From: Rhodoferax ferrireducens
GTDB taxonomy: Bacteria; Pseudomonadota; Gammaproteobacteria; Burkholderiales; Burkholderiaceae_C
Direction: 5' to 3'
NCBI GenBank assembly: GCA_002083775.1
Contig: MTEI01000007.1
Coordinates: 124,001-188,000 of the forward strand
DNA: 64,000 nt
Program-made: the position numbers and the translations under genes
In this document: positions 17,396-26,953 of the stretch, one piece after another
Layout of the letters: each line of letters starts with the position of its first letter
Numbering within the stretch: the first letter of the stretch is position 1
The notes under the pieces: generated by a model
Told to the model about the DNA's origin: nothing
The model's input: only the letters and a program-made list of their open reading frames with translations
Database searches by the model: none

Positions 17396-18058
17396 TTAAA
17401 AACGCTTGTCCAGCACCATCTGGTCGTTGTTGCGGTTCATCTGGAAGCGGCCCAGAAAGTTGTTGCCCAGCAGCACGTAGGGCATGGCACCCTCGGACAC
17501 CACCGCATCCACGTCGTACAGCGTCACATCACCCACGCGCAGTTTGTCGAGCTTGATGCGCCAACTCGCAATGATGCCGTTGGCGGTGCTCATGGCCTGT
17601 GGCCGGCCCTGTTTGTAATTCAGGCCGAATTGGCGGGCTTGCTCGGCCGACAGGCTGACCATGGAGGCACCGGTGTCCACCATCATCGAGGCGCTGCGCC
17701 CGTTGATCTGCCCCTGCGTCATGAAGTGCCCGCGCGAATCGGCACTCAGCACAATCTTGCTGCCACCCGCGGCATCGCCAGAGCCACCGACGCTGGCCGG
17801 CGCACCGCCCAGGCGCAGCGACTGGCGTTTGCCACCCAGCTCCACCATGGCCTGATCACCCTGCAGGCTGACCAATTTGACCCCTTGGTGCGATTCGCCC
17901 ACCGCCAGACTGCGCGGCTGGCCGCCGTCAATCACCAGCAGGGCTTTGGTGCCCAGCAGCCCGGCCAGGGCCACACTTTGCGCCAAGGTCAGGCCACTGG
18001 CGGCTGCCAGCAGGGCAGCCAAGGCCAGCCGGGTGGCCAAACGCATGCGCGCTGCCAT
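17396..18058 (-). CDS. Periplasmic clan AA (retropepsin-like) aspartic protease, TIGR02281-like
   Basis: The 220-residue protein has an N-terminal signal peptide (about residues 1-27, ending LTLAQS) and one retropepsin-like domain with the active-site DTGAS at about 127-131. The flap and second half (AMPYVLLGNNFLGRF) follow at 195-210. One copy implies it works as a dimer. The ATG at 18058 overlaps the yajQ stop; the GTG one codon earlier is an alternative. The N-terminal part (30-100) carries a small beta-rich domain. The substrate is unknown. Confidence 0.85.
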   Translation of the reverse strand: MAARMRLATRLALAALLAAASGLTLAQSVALAGLLGTKALLVIDGGQPRSLAVGESHQGVKLVSLQGDQAMVELGGKRQSLRLGGAPASVGGSGDAAGGSKIVLSADSRGHFMTQGQINGRSASMMVDTGASMVSLSAEQARQFGLNYKQGRPQAMSTANGIIASWRIKLDKLRVGDVTLYDVDAVVSEGAMPYVLLGNNFLGRFQMNRNNDQMVLDKRF

Positions 18059-18543
18059 CACTCGCGGTAGTTGTCAAAACTCAGGGGAATGTCGGTGACT
18101 TCCTTGCGCATCAGCGCCTGAGCGGCCTGCAGGTCATCACGGTCCTTGCCGGTGACGCGCAGCTTGCCGTCCTGAATGGCGGCTTGCACCTTGATCTTGC
18201 TGTCCTTGATCAGGCGCTGGATTTTCTTGCCGAGTTCGGTCTCGATGCCGTCGCGCACCTTGATGATCTGCTTGACTTTGTCGCCGCCGATTTTCTGCAC
18301 GTCGCCCTTGTCCAGAAAGCGCACATCGACATTGCGCTTGGTGAGTTTGTTGCGCAGGATGTCTTCGATCTGGGTGAGCTGGAAGTCAGCGTCACCGATC
18401 AAGGTGATTTCCTTGTCCTTGAGTTCCACGGCGGCGGGTGTGCCCTTGAAGTCAAAACGGGTGCCAATTTCCTTGGCGGTGTTTTCCACGGCGTGCTTCA
18501 CATCGACCATGCTGGCTTCGCAAACGGTATCAAAAGAGGGCAT
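18058..18543 (-). CDS. yajQ: YajQ-family nucleotide-binding protein
   Basis: The 161-residue protein matches YajQ throughout: [22 protein letters not shown] at the start, the [19 protein letters not shown] segment and the [19 protein letters not shown] end. Homologues bind nucleotides, and in Xanthomonas a YajQ-type protein binds c-di-GMP, which suits the abundance of GGDEF proteins nearby. Its start is only about 30 bp from the divergent murB start, so the two promoters must overlap or lie within the other coding region. Confidence 0.95.
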   Translation of the reverse strand: MPSFDTVCEASMVDVKHAVENTAKEIGTRFDFKGTPAAVELKDKEITLIGDADFQLTQIEDILRNKLTKRNVDVRFLDKGDVQKIGGDKVKQIIKVRDGIETELGKKIQRLIKDSKIKVQAAIQDGKLRVTGKDRDDLQAAQALMRKEVTDIPLSFDNYRE

Positions 18544-18576
18544 AAGGGTTCTCGCTGAATGTTCGACAATCTCGCC

Positions 18577-19650
18577 ATGTTAGTCCAGAAAAACGTTGCC
18601 TTACAGGCCTTCAACACCTTTCACATCATGGCCCGGGCACACGCGCTGGCCCGTATTTCAGAGGCATCCGACGTCCTTGCCCTGCTGGCCGACCCCGAGT
18701 GGGCAGCCCAGCCCAAGCTGGTGCTCGGTGGTGGCAGCAACATCGTGCTCACCGGTGACGTGAAGCCGCTGGTGCTCAAAGTCGAGATCAAAGGCCGCCA
18801 GCAGGTGGCTGAAACCGCCAAGGCGATCATTGTGGAAGCCGGTGCCGGTGAAAACTGGCACGACTTCGTGGCCTGGACGCTGGCGCAGGGCTGGCCCGGG
18901 CTGGAAAACATGGCGCTGATTCCCGGCACCGTGGGCGCGGCGCCGGTGCAAAACATCGGCGCCTATGGTGTGGAGTTGCAAGACCGCTTTGACTCGCTGG
19001 ATGCGATGGACCTGCAGAGTGGCCAGACCTTCACCCTGAACGCCGCCCAATGTGCTTTCGGGTACCGTGATTCCATCTTTAAACATAGCAGCTCACCCAA
19101 TCAGGACAGGGGCTACAGGCCAATCGGGTTGAAAGACCGGGCGCTGATCCTGCGGGTGCGTTTTGCCCTGCCCAAGCCCTGGAAGCCGGTGCTGGGCTAC
19201 GCCGACCTGGAGCGCAAGATGCAGGAAACCGGTTGCAACCAGCCGAGCGCGCAGCAGGTGGCCGACTGGATCTGCGACATCCGCCGCGCCAAGCTGCCTG
19301 ACCCGGCGGTGATGGGCAACGCCGGCAGCTTCTTCAAAAACCCCACGGTCACGCCCGAGCAATGCAGCGACATCATTGGCCGCGACCCCAAGGTGGTGTT
19401 TTATCCGCTGCCCGACGGCAGTTTCAAGCTGGCGGCGGGCTGGCTGATTGACGCCTGCGGCTGGCGTGGCAAAACGGTGGGCATGGCCGGTGTCTACGAG
19501 AAGCAGGCGCTGGTGCTGGTGAACCGCGGCTCGGTCGACGGGCCGGACGCCGCCACGGGTGGCGAAGTGATGACCCTGGCCCGCGCCATTCAGACCAGCG
19601 TCTACGAGCGTTTTGGCATCCTGCTGGAGCCCGAGCCGGTGGTGGTGTGA
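18577..19650 (+). CDS. murB: UDP-N-acetylenolpyruvoylglucosamine reductase
   Basis: MurB reduces UDP-GlcNAc-enolpyruvate to UDP-MurNAc in peptidoglycan synthesis. FAD-binding motifs are in [12 protein letters not shown] (about 48) and [16 protein letters not shown] (about 114-129), the catalytic Ser in [10 protein letters not shown] (about 250), and the C-terminal Glu region is present. The start at 18577 ([17 protein letters not shown]) fits relatives; an ATG at 18559 adds six residues. Residues about 169-183, after [10 protein letters not shown], are an insertion encoded by an R1 repeat. The reading frame survives, so the protein probably tolerates the extra loop. Confidence 0.93.
   Translation: MLVQKNVALQAFNTFHIMARAHALARISEASDVLALLADPEWAAQPKLVLGGGSNIVLTGDVKPLVLKVEIKGRQQVAETAKAIIVEAGAGENWHDFVAWTLAQGWPGLENMALIPGTVGAAPVQNIGAYGVELQDRFDSLDAMDLQSGQTFTLNAAQCAFGYRDSIFKHSSSPNQDRGYRPIGLKDRALILRVRFALPKPWKPVLGYADLERKMQETGCNQPSAQQVADWICDIRRAKLPDPAVMGNAGSFFKNPTVTPEQCSDIIGRDPKVVFYPLPDGSFKLAAGWLIDACGWRGKTVGMAGVYEKQALVLVNRGSVDGPDAATGGEVMTLARAIQTSVYERFGILLEPEPVVV
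19081..19125. repeat. R1 repeat copy inside murB
   Basis: The copy is in reverse orientation (CATAGCAGCTC...GGGGCTACAGGCCAAT). It is read in frame as [14 protein letters not shown], directly after the conserved [10 protein letters not shown] segment. Confidence 0.75.
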
Positions 19651-19668
19651 CGCCGTGGTTTATAAGCC

Positions 19669-19716
19669 TTTTTGGCCCCCAGCCCATACGGGTTAAGGGC
19701 TAACAGCTATTGAAAG
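19669..19716. repeat. R1 repeat copy
   Basis: The sequence GGCCCCCAGCCCATACGG...TTAAGGGCTAACAGCTATTG lies downstream of murB. The first arm has one mismatch. Confidence 0.75.
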
Positions 19717-19829
19717 CGCAGTGACTCAAGCCGTGTTTTTGCCTTTGACGCAGCATTTGCCCGGCGTGAGTTTCAGGATTCTCTGCAGCCCGCCCCAGGT
19801 GCCCGGCGCTTTTGACGCATGATCCCCCC

Positions 19830-20828
19830 ATGAAAAAAATCATTGTGCTGGGCGGCACCGGCTTTGTAGGTGCCCATGTGTGTGAAAAACTGGTGCGCGA
19901 GGGCTGGGCGGTGACGGTGCCGACGCGGCGCAGGATCAAGGCCACAGCCATCATGCACCTGCCGAACCTGACCGTGCTGGAGCTGGACGTGAACGACGAG
20001 GCCGCCCTGATGCGCGCCGTGCCGGGCAATGACGCGCTGGTGAACCTGGTGGCGATCCTCCACGGCACGCAAGAGGCCTTTGAGCGCACCCACGTGGCGT
20101 TGCCGCGCAAGATTGCCAAGGCTTGCCGGGTGGCGGGCGTGAAACAGGTGGTGCATGTCAGCGCCCTCGGTGCCGATGCCTTGCAGCCCGGCAAATTGCC
20201 GTCGATGTACCTGCGCACCAAGAGTGAGGGGGAGGCCGTGTTGATGCAGGCCGCCATGGGCGCGGGCACGTCTGGCCAGGCCGACTTTGACCTGAGCATC
20301 TTGCGCCCGAGCGTCATTTTTGGCGCCGAGGACAAGTTCATCAACGTCTTTGCCAAGCTGCAACGCATCTTTCCGGTGATGCCGCTGGCGGGCGCCGAGG
20401 CCCGGTTTCAACCCGTGTGGGTGGAAGATGTGGCCACCGCCGTGGTGCATTGTCTGGAAGGGGCCAGCCCTGCAACGTCGCCGCGCATCATTGAAGCCGT
20501 GGGGCCGGAGGTGTTCACCCTGAAGCAGTTGGTGCAGATGTCTGCCCAACTGGCGGGCATTGGCGGCGGCTTTGGGCGCCCGGTGTTTGCCTTGCCCGAC
20601 TGGGCCGCGCGCATCCAGGCCAAGTTGATGGGTCTGGCACCCGGCGAGCCGGTGATGAGTGACGACAACCTCGATTCGATGAAAGTTGACAACATCTCCA
20701 CCGGCCAGCAGCCGGGGCTGGCATCGCTGGGCATCATCGCCTCGGCGCTGCAGCCGATTGCGCAGGATTACCTCAACAGCAACAACGTGAAAAGTGGCCT
20801 GATGGGCATGCGCAGCCGCTCGCATTGA
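19830..20828 (+). CDS. NAD(P)-binding SDR-like protein, complex I NDUFA9-type
   Basis: The 332-residue protein has an N-terminal Rossmann fold with KKIIVLGGTGFVGAHVCEKL at residues 2-21 and an atypical short-chain dehydrogenase arrangement. VHVSALGAD and YLRTKSEGEAVL (Tyr-x-x-x-Lys replaced by a YxxTKxEGE pattern) follow, and PSVIFGAEDKFIN is typical of NDUFA9-like proteins. Bacterial members are of uncertain role (quinone, carotenoid or respiratory assembly). The start at 19830 has the Rossmann strand directly after it; an ATG six codons upstream is possible. Confidence 0.85.
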   Translation: MKKIIVLGGTGFVGAHVCEKLVREGWAVTVPTRRRIKATAIMHLPNLTVLELDVNDEAALMRAVPGNDALVNLVAILHGTQEAFERTHVALPRKIAKACRVAGVKQVVHVSALGADALQPGKLPSMYLRTKSEGEAVLMQAAMGAGTSGQADFDLSILRPSVIFGAEDKFINVFAKLQRIFPVMPLAGAEARFQPVWVEDVATAVVHCLEGASPATSPRIIEAVGPEVFTLKQLVQMSAQLAGIGGGFGRPVFALPDWAARIQAKLMGLAPGEPVMSDDNLDSMKVDNISTGQQPGLASLGIIASALQPIAQDYLNSNNVKSGLMGMRSRSH

Positions 20829-20885
20829 GCGGGTCGCTGGTGTTATTCTCTTTTGTGACTACCGCTATCCACCCGACGCCGCATC

Positions 20886-21461
20886 ATGAAAATAGCCCAA
20901 CACCAGCAGTTATCGGAAGAAGATTACCTGCGTCTTGAAGCCGCTAGCCCGATCAAGAGTGAGTTTGTCGCTGGCAACATTTACGCCATGACGGGAGCTT
21001 CGCTGCGCCATAACGTGATTGCCGGGAACATTTTCACTATTTTGCGTGCCCATGTGCGTGGTTCACCGTGTCGAACTTTCATGAGCGACACCAAGCTGCG
21101 CGTGGCCAAATTCAACAGCTATTACTACCCCGATGTGATGGTGACCTGCGATCCGCGTCACCAGACGGTGTCGTCTGGTGACACCCTCATTGAAACACCG
21201 CGCCTGATCGTGGAAATTTTGTCAGCCAGCACCGAAGCCACCGACCGCCGTGAAAAGCTGCAAGCCTACCGCAGCTTACCTTCCTTGCTGGAGTATGTGC
21301 TGGTTAGCCAGGAAGAAGCGTTGATTGAAATCCATCGCCGCCAGGGTGACATTGGCTGGCAAATCATCACGTTGAGCCCGGGTGACCCGGTAGAACTCAG
21401 CAGTGTGGAACTGGTCACGGACTTTGCTGCGCTGTACGACGAAAGCGGCGTGGCATTCTGA
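20886..21461 (+). CDS. Uma2-family endonuclease-fold protein
   Basis: The 191-residue protein is of the DUF820/Uma2 type, a PD-(D/E)XK nuclease fold. YLRLEAASPIKSEFVAGNIYAMTGAS is the usual N-terminal segment, and the catalytic-type elements are YYPDVMVTC (Asp), PRLIVEILSAST (Glu) and RREKLQAYRSL (Lys). These genes are common and often multi-copy in bacteria; a biological function is not established. It is 57 bp after the NDUFA9-like gene. Confidence 0.85.
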   Translation: MKIAQHQQLSEEDYLRLEAASPIKSEFVAGNIYAMTGASLRHNVIAGNIFTILRAHVRGSPCRTFMSDTKLRVAKFNSYYYPDVMVTCDPRHQTVSSGDTLIETPRLIVEILSASTEATDRREKLQAYRSLPSLLEYVLVSQEEALIEIHRRQGDIGWQIITLSPGDPVELSSVELVTDFAALYDESGVAF

Positions 21462-21541
21462 GCCGCGCCAGCAAGCCGGGCTTGATGGCTGCTGCGGCCA
21501 CTCTCACCAAGTCAGTCCAGTCCAGGCCAGCTCAACCCAGC

Positions 21542-23899
21542 TCAGACCTGGGCTGAAAACAACGTAAAGCGATTTTTCCCGCCCAGTTTGGCCTGGTACA
21601 TGGCCTGATCGGCCTGGCGCAGCAGCTGGTCAGCTTCCAGCTCCTGGTCTTGGGGGTAAAAGGTGACACCCAGGCTGGCCGACACCTGCAAGGCCTGCAC
21701 ACCGTGCTGCACGGGTTGCGAGGCGGCTGCCAGCAGGCGCTGCAGCAGCGTCTCGCAAGCCTGCAAGCCACCTACATCCAGTAACACCGCCACGAATTCG
21801 TCACCGCCGAGGCGCGCCAGCGTGTCGCCCTCGCGCAGCGTCTGCTTCATGCGGCTGGCGATGGTCTGCAGCACCAGGTCGCCCGCGTCATGGCCATGGG
21901 CGTCGTTTACCGCCTTGAAACCGTCCAGGTCAATGAACACCAGTGCCAGCCGCTGGCCACGGCGGCGACTCTGCGTCATGGCCTGTTGCAGGCGGTCCGT
22001 CAACAGCAGTCGGTTGGGCAGGCCGGTCAGGCCATCAAAATGGGCGATGGTCTCCAGCCGGGCCTCATGTTCCTTGAGCGCGGTGATGTCTGTGGACAGC
22101 GCCACATAGTGACTCACCTGGCCTGCGGCGTCGCGCACCGCGTTGATGCTGAGCAGTGCGGCGTAAAGCTCACCATTCTTGCGCCGGTTCCAGACCTCGC
22201 CGCGCCATTGGCCGCTGCTTTGCAACGTTTGCCACATGGTCTGGTAAAAGGCCGCGTCCTGGCGCCCGGATGCCAGAATACGTGGCGTTTTTCCCAGCAC
22301 TTCGGCCAGGGTGTACCCCGTGATGCGGCTGAACCCTTCGTTGATGTCCACAATGGTGCCGTCACTGTGGCTGATCAGAATACCTTCGTCGGCATGGGTG
22401 TAAACGCTGGCCAGCAGTTGCAGCCGTTCCTCCGCCAATTTTCGCTCGGTGATGTCGATGCCACTGCCGACATAGCCTGCGAACACGCCCTGGGCATCGC
22501 TGCGCGGCACGCCTTGAAAGGTCATCCAGCGGTAAGCTCCGTCGGCGCGGCGCAGGCGGTAGTCCATGCTGAACGGCAGACGCGCCTTGAACGCGGTTTT
22601 AAAGCCTTGAAGGGCGTGCTGCAGGTCGTCCGGCGGTACCCCTTGCGTCCAGCCGTTGCCGATTTCTTCAGCGTGGCTGCGGCCGGTGAAGTCGAGCCAG
22701 ACTTTGTTGAAATAACTGGCTTGTCCGTCGGTTCCGGTCATCCAGACCAGAGCCGGGGCGTTGTCGGCCAGCACCTTGAAGCGGGCCTCGCTCTCTTGCA
22801 GGGCGACCTGGCGCTGCGCCAGAGTTTGCAACAGGTGGTTAAAGCCGCCAATCAGCGCGCCCACCTCGTCGTGGCGGGTCACCGGCAGCGGCTGCAGAGG
22901 TTGGTCTGACAGCGCCAATTGGGTCAGCGTGCGGGTGGTGTCCATCAGCGGCTTGAGTTGGCGGCGCAAGGCCCAGCCGATCAGCACCACGAGCAACAGC
23001 ACCGTCGGGGGCGCAAGAAAGGTGAAAAAGCGCTTGCGGGCATCGTTGACCGGCGCAAAGGCTTCCTCGGTCGACAAAATGACTGAGGTGTACCAGCCGG
23101 CGATGGGCACCTGCTTGACGGTGACCAACACCTCCAGCCCATGCGGGTTGGTCACCACGGCGCTGCCCTCGTAACCTGTCATGAAGCGGTCGATCCAAGG
23201 GCTGACGCCGGGCGCAGGCAGCACTTCCATGATGCGTTTTTTATCTGAGGTGGACACAATCATGCGGGTTTGTGGCGTGACGATGAACGTTTCACCAGTA
23301 CGGCCGAAGCGGTTATTTGTCAGCCGGTCCAGAAAATTGGGCTGACTCAGGTCAATGATGCCGGCCAGAACACCCACCACCTGCCCCTGGAGGTTGCGCA
23401 TGGGTACGGCGATCGCCACGACCGGCTGGCCGGTTTTTCTGCTGATAACCGGGGGGCTGATGTTGGATTTGCCTTGCAGCGCGGTCGTGATGTAACCCCG
23501 ATCGCTGATATTCACCCCCAGGCTCTGCACTGATAGCGGCATGTCCGCCACGATCCGACCGCGAGAGTCGGTGGCAAAGACAGCTTGGTTAAACAGGCCA
23601 ATCACCACGGGATGGCGGCCCAAGCCCTCTTGAATGCGCTGGGGACTGCCGTCTGTTTCTTCAGCCAACTGGCGCGCCAGACTTTCAAGTGACCTGATCC
23701 GGAACACCAGTGCCTCGTTGATATCCGAAGCGATCATGGAAACCACCGCGTTTTGCTGTGCGGTCAGGAGTTGTTTGAGGTCCTGACGCAGCCATTGCCC
23801 GGCGAACAAAAAGATGGTCGACAGACTCAGCAGCACGATCGCCAGCGTCAGCGCCGTGATGCGCGTCTTGAGCGAATTCCAGTGAAAGGGCAGCAGCAT
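21542..23899 (-). CDS. Membrane sensor diguanylate cyclase (Cache-HAMP-PAS-PAS-GGDEF)
   Basis: At 785 residues it has a first transmembrane helix at 12-32, a periplasmic double-Cache-like region to about 290 (ISDRGYITTALQGK and VVAIAVPMRN are typical), a second helix at about 295-312, a HAMP-like stretch, PAS domains at about 380-500 and 505-620, and GGDEF at about 625-783. The active site RLGGDEF and an RxxD inhibition site (REGD) five residues before it are intact, so it should make c-di-GMP and be product-inhibited. It may sense a small extracellular ligand. Confidence 0.93.
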   Translation of the reverse strand: MLLPFHWNSLKTRITALTLAIVLLSLSTIFLFAGQWLRQDLKQLLTAQQNAVVSMIASDINEALVFRIRSLESLARQLAEETDGSPQRIQEGLGRHPVVIGLFNQAVFATDSRGRIVADMPLSVQSLGVNISDRGYITTALQGKSNISPPVISRKTGQPVVAIAVPMRNLQGQVVGVLAGIIDLSQPNFLDRLTNNRFGRTGETFIVTPQTRMIVSTSDKKRIMEVLPAPGVSPWIDRFMTGYEGSAVVTNPHGLEVLVTVKQVPIAGWYTSVILSTEEAFAPVNDARKRFFTFLAPPTVLLLVVLIGWALRRQLKPLMDTTRTLTQLALSDQPLQPLPVTRHDEVGALIGGFNHLLQTLAQRQVALQESEARFKVLADNAPALVWMTGTDGQASYFNKVWLDFTGRSHAEEIGNGWTQGVPPDDLQHALQGFKTAFKARLPFSMDYRLRRADGAYRWMTFQGVPRSDAQGVFAGYVGSGIDITERKLAEERLQLLASVYTHADEGILISHSDGTIVDINEGFSRITGYTLAEVLGKTPRILASGRQDAAFYQTMWQTLQSSGQWRGEVWNRRKNGELYAALLSINAVRDAAGQVSHYVALSTDITALKEHEARLETIAHFDGLTGLPNRLLLTDRLQQAMTQSRRRGQRLALVFIDLDGFKAVNDAHGHDAGDLVLQTIASRMKQTLREGDTLARLGGDEFVAVLLDVGGLQACETLLQRLLAAASQPVQHGVQALQVSASLGVTFYPQDQELEADQLLRQADQAMYQAKLGGKNRFTLFSAQV

Positions 23900-24111
23900 G
23901 GTGGCAAGTCAGGCTCGGGGAGTTCTCTCGTGTGGGCTTGACGGACTTCTGGCGGGGCCAGTTCCTGCGCAGGCCAGGGCACTTTTCAGTATAGCCAAGC
24001 ATTGATCGTGCCCGTGTGACAGGGTCAACGCGACCCTTCACGCCGAGCCAAGACCCGGCATCCCCTCCGCGCATGCTTCTTGTTGGTGCGGCTCAGCTGC
24101 CGCGCCGCTGC

Positions 24112-25500
<1,389 letters not shown>

Positions 25501-25629
25501 TAAATAGTCACGAATGTCTCGAGCGGGCTAAAAATTGTCCCGACTAGGCGCGCCGCCGCAGACAGTACCGATTTGTACGGCAAGGCGGCGCAACGACGCT
25601 GGGGCATTTTTTAGGCCGTCATCAAAGAA

Positions 25630-25947
25630 TCAACCAAAATGACAGATGTAGTGGTAGGGCTCGGTCACGCGGATGTCAAAGCTGCTGTTGCCAGGGATGT
25701 TGAACTTGTCGCCCGGGCCGGAGCTGAGCCAGGCATCGGTGCCTTTGAGTTTGTACTCACACCCGCCCGCCACACATTCCATGATTTCCGGCGCGCCGGT
25801 ATTGAAGGTCAGGGTGGCGGGCAGCACCACACCAACCGATTTTTTGGTGCCGTCAGCGAAAATGATGCCGTGGCTGATGCACTTGCCGTCAAAGTAAACG
25901 CTGGCTTGGGTGGCGACGGTCACGCCTTCGAATTGGATGGTTGTCAT
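25630..25947 (-). CDS. ppnP: Pyrimidine/purine nucleoside phosphorylase
   Basis: The 105-residue cupin-type protein matches PpnP (YaiE). FEGVTVATQASVYFDGKCISH begins the barrel, and GVVLPATLTFNTGAPEIMECVAGGCEY and PGDKFNIPGNSSFDIRV are the conserved segments. PpnP phosphorolyses several nucleosides to base and ribose-1-phosphate. It stands alone. Confidence 0.93.
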   Translation of the reverse strand: MTTIQFEGVTVATQASVYFDGKCISHGIIFADGTKKSVGVVLPATLTFNTGAPEIMECVAGGCEYKLKGTDAWLSSGPGDKFNIPGNSSFDIRVTEPYHYICHFG

Positions 25948-26083
25948 GGTGGAGCTGGTTCCGGGCGATGAAAGGGTTGGATTTTAGGGGGAGCGTGTAG
26001 ATGGCTTTGTCGGGTGGGTGCGATTCAAGCGGGTGTAGTCTCTCGCAAAGCCAACGTTTCACGTCAAACCCGGCGCGGCGACT

Positions 26084-26192
26084 GGGTCATGCGCATGCGG
26101 TTTCGGGGTGAAAACACACGCGAAACAGAAGGATCAGAACGCCAGCGACTGTGGGCGCGCGCCTTCCACCCCGAAGCCCGGTCGCATAACCC
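26084..26192 (+). repeat. R2 inverted repeat, copy D
   Basis: The 109-bp element has arms GGGTCATGCG and CGCATAACCC with one C-A mismatch. The inner arms TTTCGGGGTGAAAA and CTTCCACCCCGAAG pair and differ together from copy A. AATCACC follows the right arm. Confidence 0.85.
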
Positions 26193-26315
26193 AATCACCG
26201 CGCCTGACTGTTTTGGGGTCAAAACTTTCTCGCCAACCGCCTCGCTTTGGTTTGGTGCCCAGCCTGACTAGGCTGTTAGGGAATTCCCCATGTCAGCCAA
26301 CCCACGACCGCGTCG

Positions 26316-26405
26316 AATCAGTCGGGCGATGCGCGTTGCGGAGGTAAAGGAGGAGCCCGCGCAGCGGGCGGGGGACACGTAGCAACGCACATCGCCCGGC
26401 TGATT
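26316..26405. repeat. Nested palindrome of a different type
   Basis: AATCAGTCGGGCGATGCGCG...TTGC pairs with GCAACGCACATCGCCCGGCT...GATT (24-base arms, two mismatched or wobble positions). A second hairpin GCCCGC-GCA-GCGGGC sits in the middle. Only one copy is in the window. Confidence 0.75.
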
Positions 26406-26508
26406 GGGCAAGCACTGCAAAGGCCCCTGTGCCCCATCACCTCTCATTTTGAAACGCCACATCGGTTTGAATCACCCCCCTGTCAGGGCACCCTATTGGG
26501 TTCAGCCC

Positions 26509-26883
26509 TCAAACGCGCTGGGCAAACAACTCCGCAGAAAACCCCACACTCACCGAACCATCCCCCCAAACCACCACAGGCCGCTTGATCACACTGGGCT
26601 GCGTCAGCATCAAGGCCGCGGCCGAGGCTTCGTCAACAACGGCCAACCGCGTAGTCTCGTCGAGCTTGCGCCAGGTCGTGCCCTTGCGGTTTACCAGCGT
26701 TTCCCAGCCCACGGCGGTCAGCCAGCCGGGCAGCAGGTCTGCAGGCACGCCCTGCTTTTTGAAGTCGTGAAAGACGTAGTCCACCGCATGATCTGTCAGC
26801 CAGACGCGGGCCTTTTTGACCGTGTCGCAGGCGGGAATACCGAAAACGGTGACTTTGTGGGGGAGGGCGGAGAGTTTTTTCAT
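26509..26883 (-). CDS. ArsC/Spx-family reductase, YffB-like
   Basis: The 124-residue protein has the thioredoxin-like arsenate reductase fold with a single active-site cysteine in VTVFGIPACDTVKKARVWL. YVFHDFKKQGVP and LVNRKGTTWRKLDETTR follow, and IKRPVVVW matches E. coli YffB closely. The arginines for arsenate binding in true ArsC are not obvious, so arsenate is probably not the substrate. The start could also be 26892. It lies head to head with folC, 70 bp apart. Confidence 0.87.
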   Translation of the reverse strand: MKKLSALPHKVTVFGIPACDTVKKARVWLTDHAVDYVFHDFKKQGVPADLLPGWLTAVGWETLVNRKGTTWRKLDETTRLAVVDEASAAALMLTQPSVIKRPVVVWGDGSVSVGFSAELFAQRV

Positions 26884-26953
26884 GCCCTCCATATTGCCAT
26901 TAATCGGGTTAACCCTCCCCGGCGGATCGACCTGCGCGACAATTCGGCCCGCC

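Larger units (their letters stand above)
25948..26508. other. Intergenic region with R2 copy and a second palindrome type
   Basis: The 560 bp between ppnP and the ArsC-like gene contain no convincing gene. They hold R2 copy D and a 90-bp nested palindrome at 26316-26405. The remainder shows no feature I can support. Confidence 0.7.
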
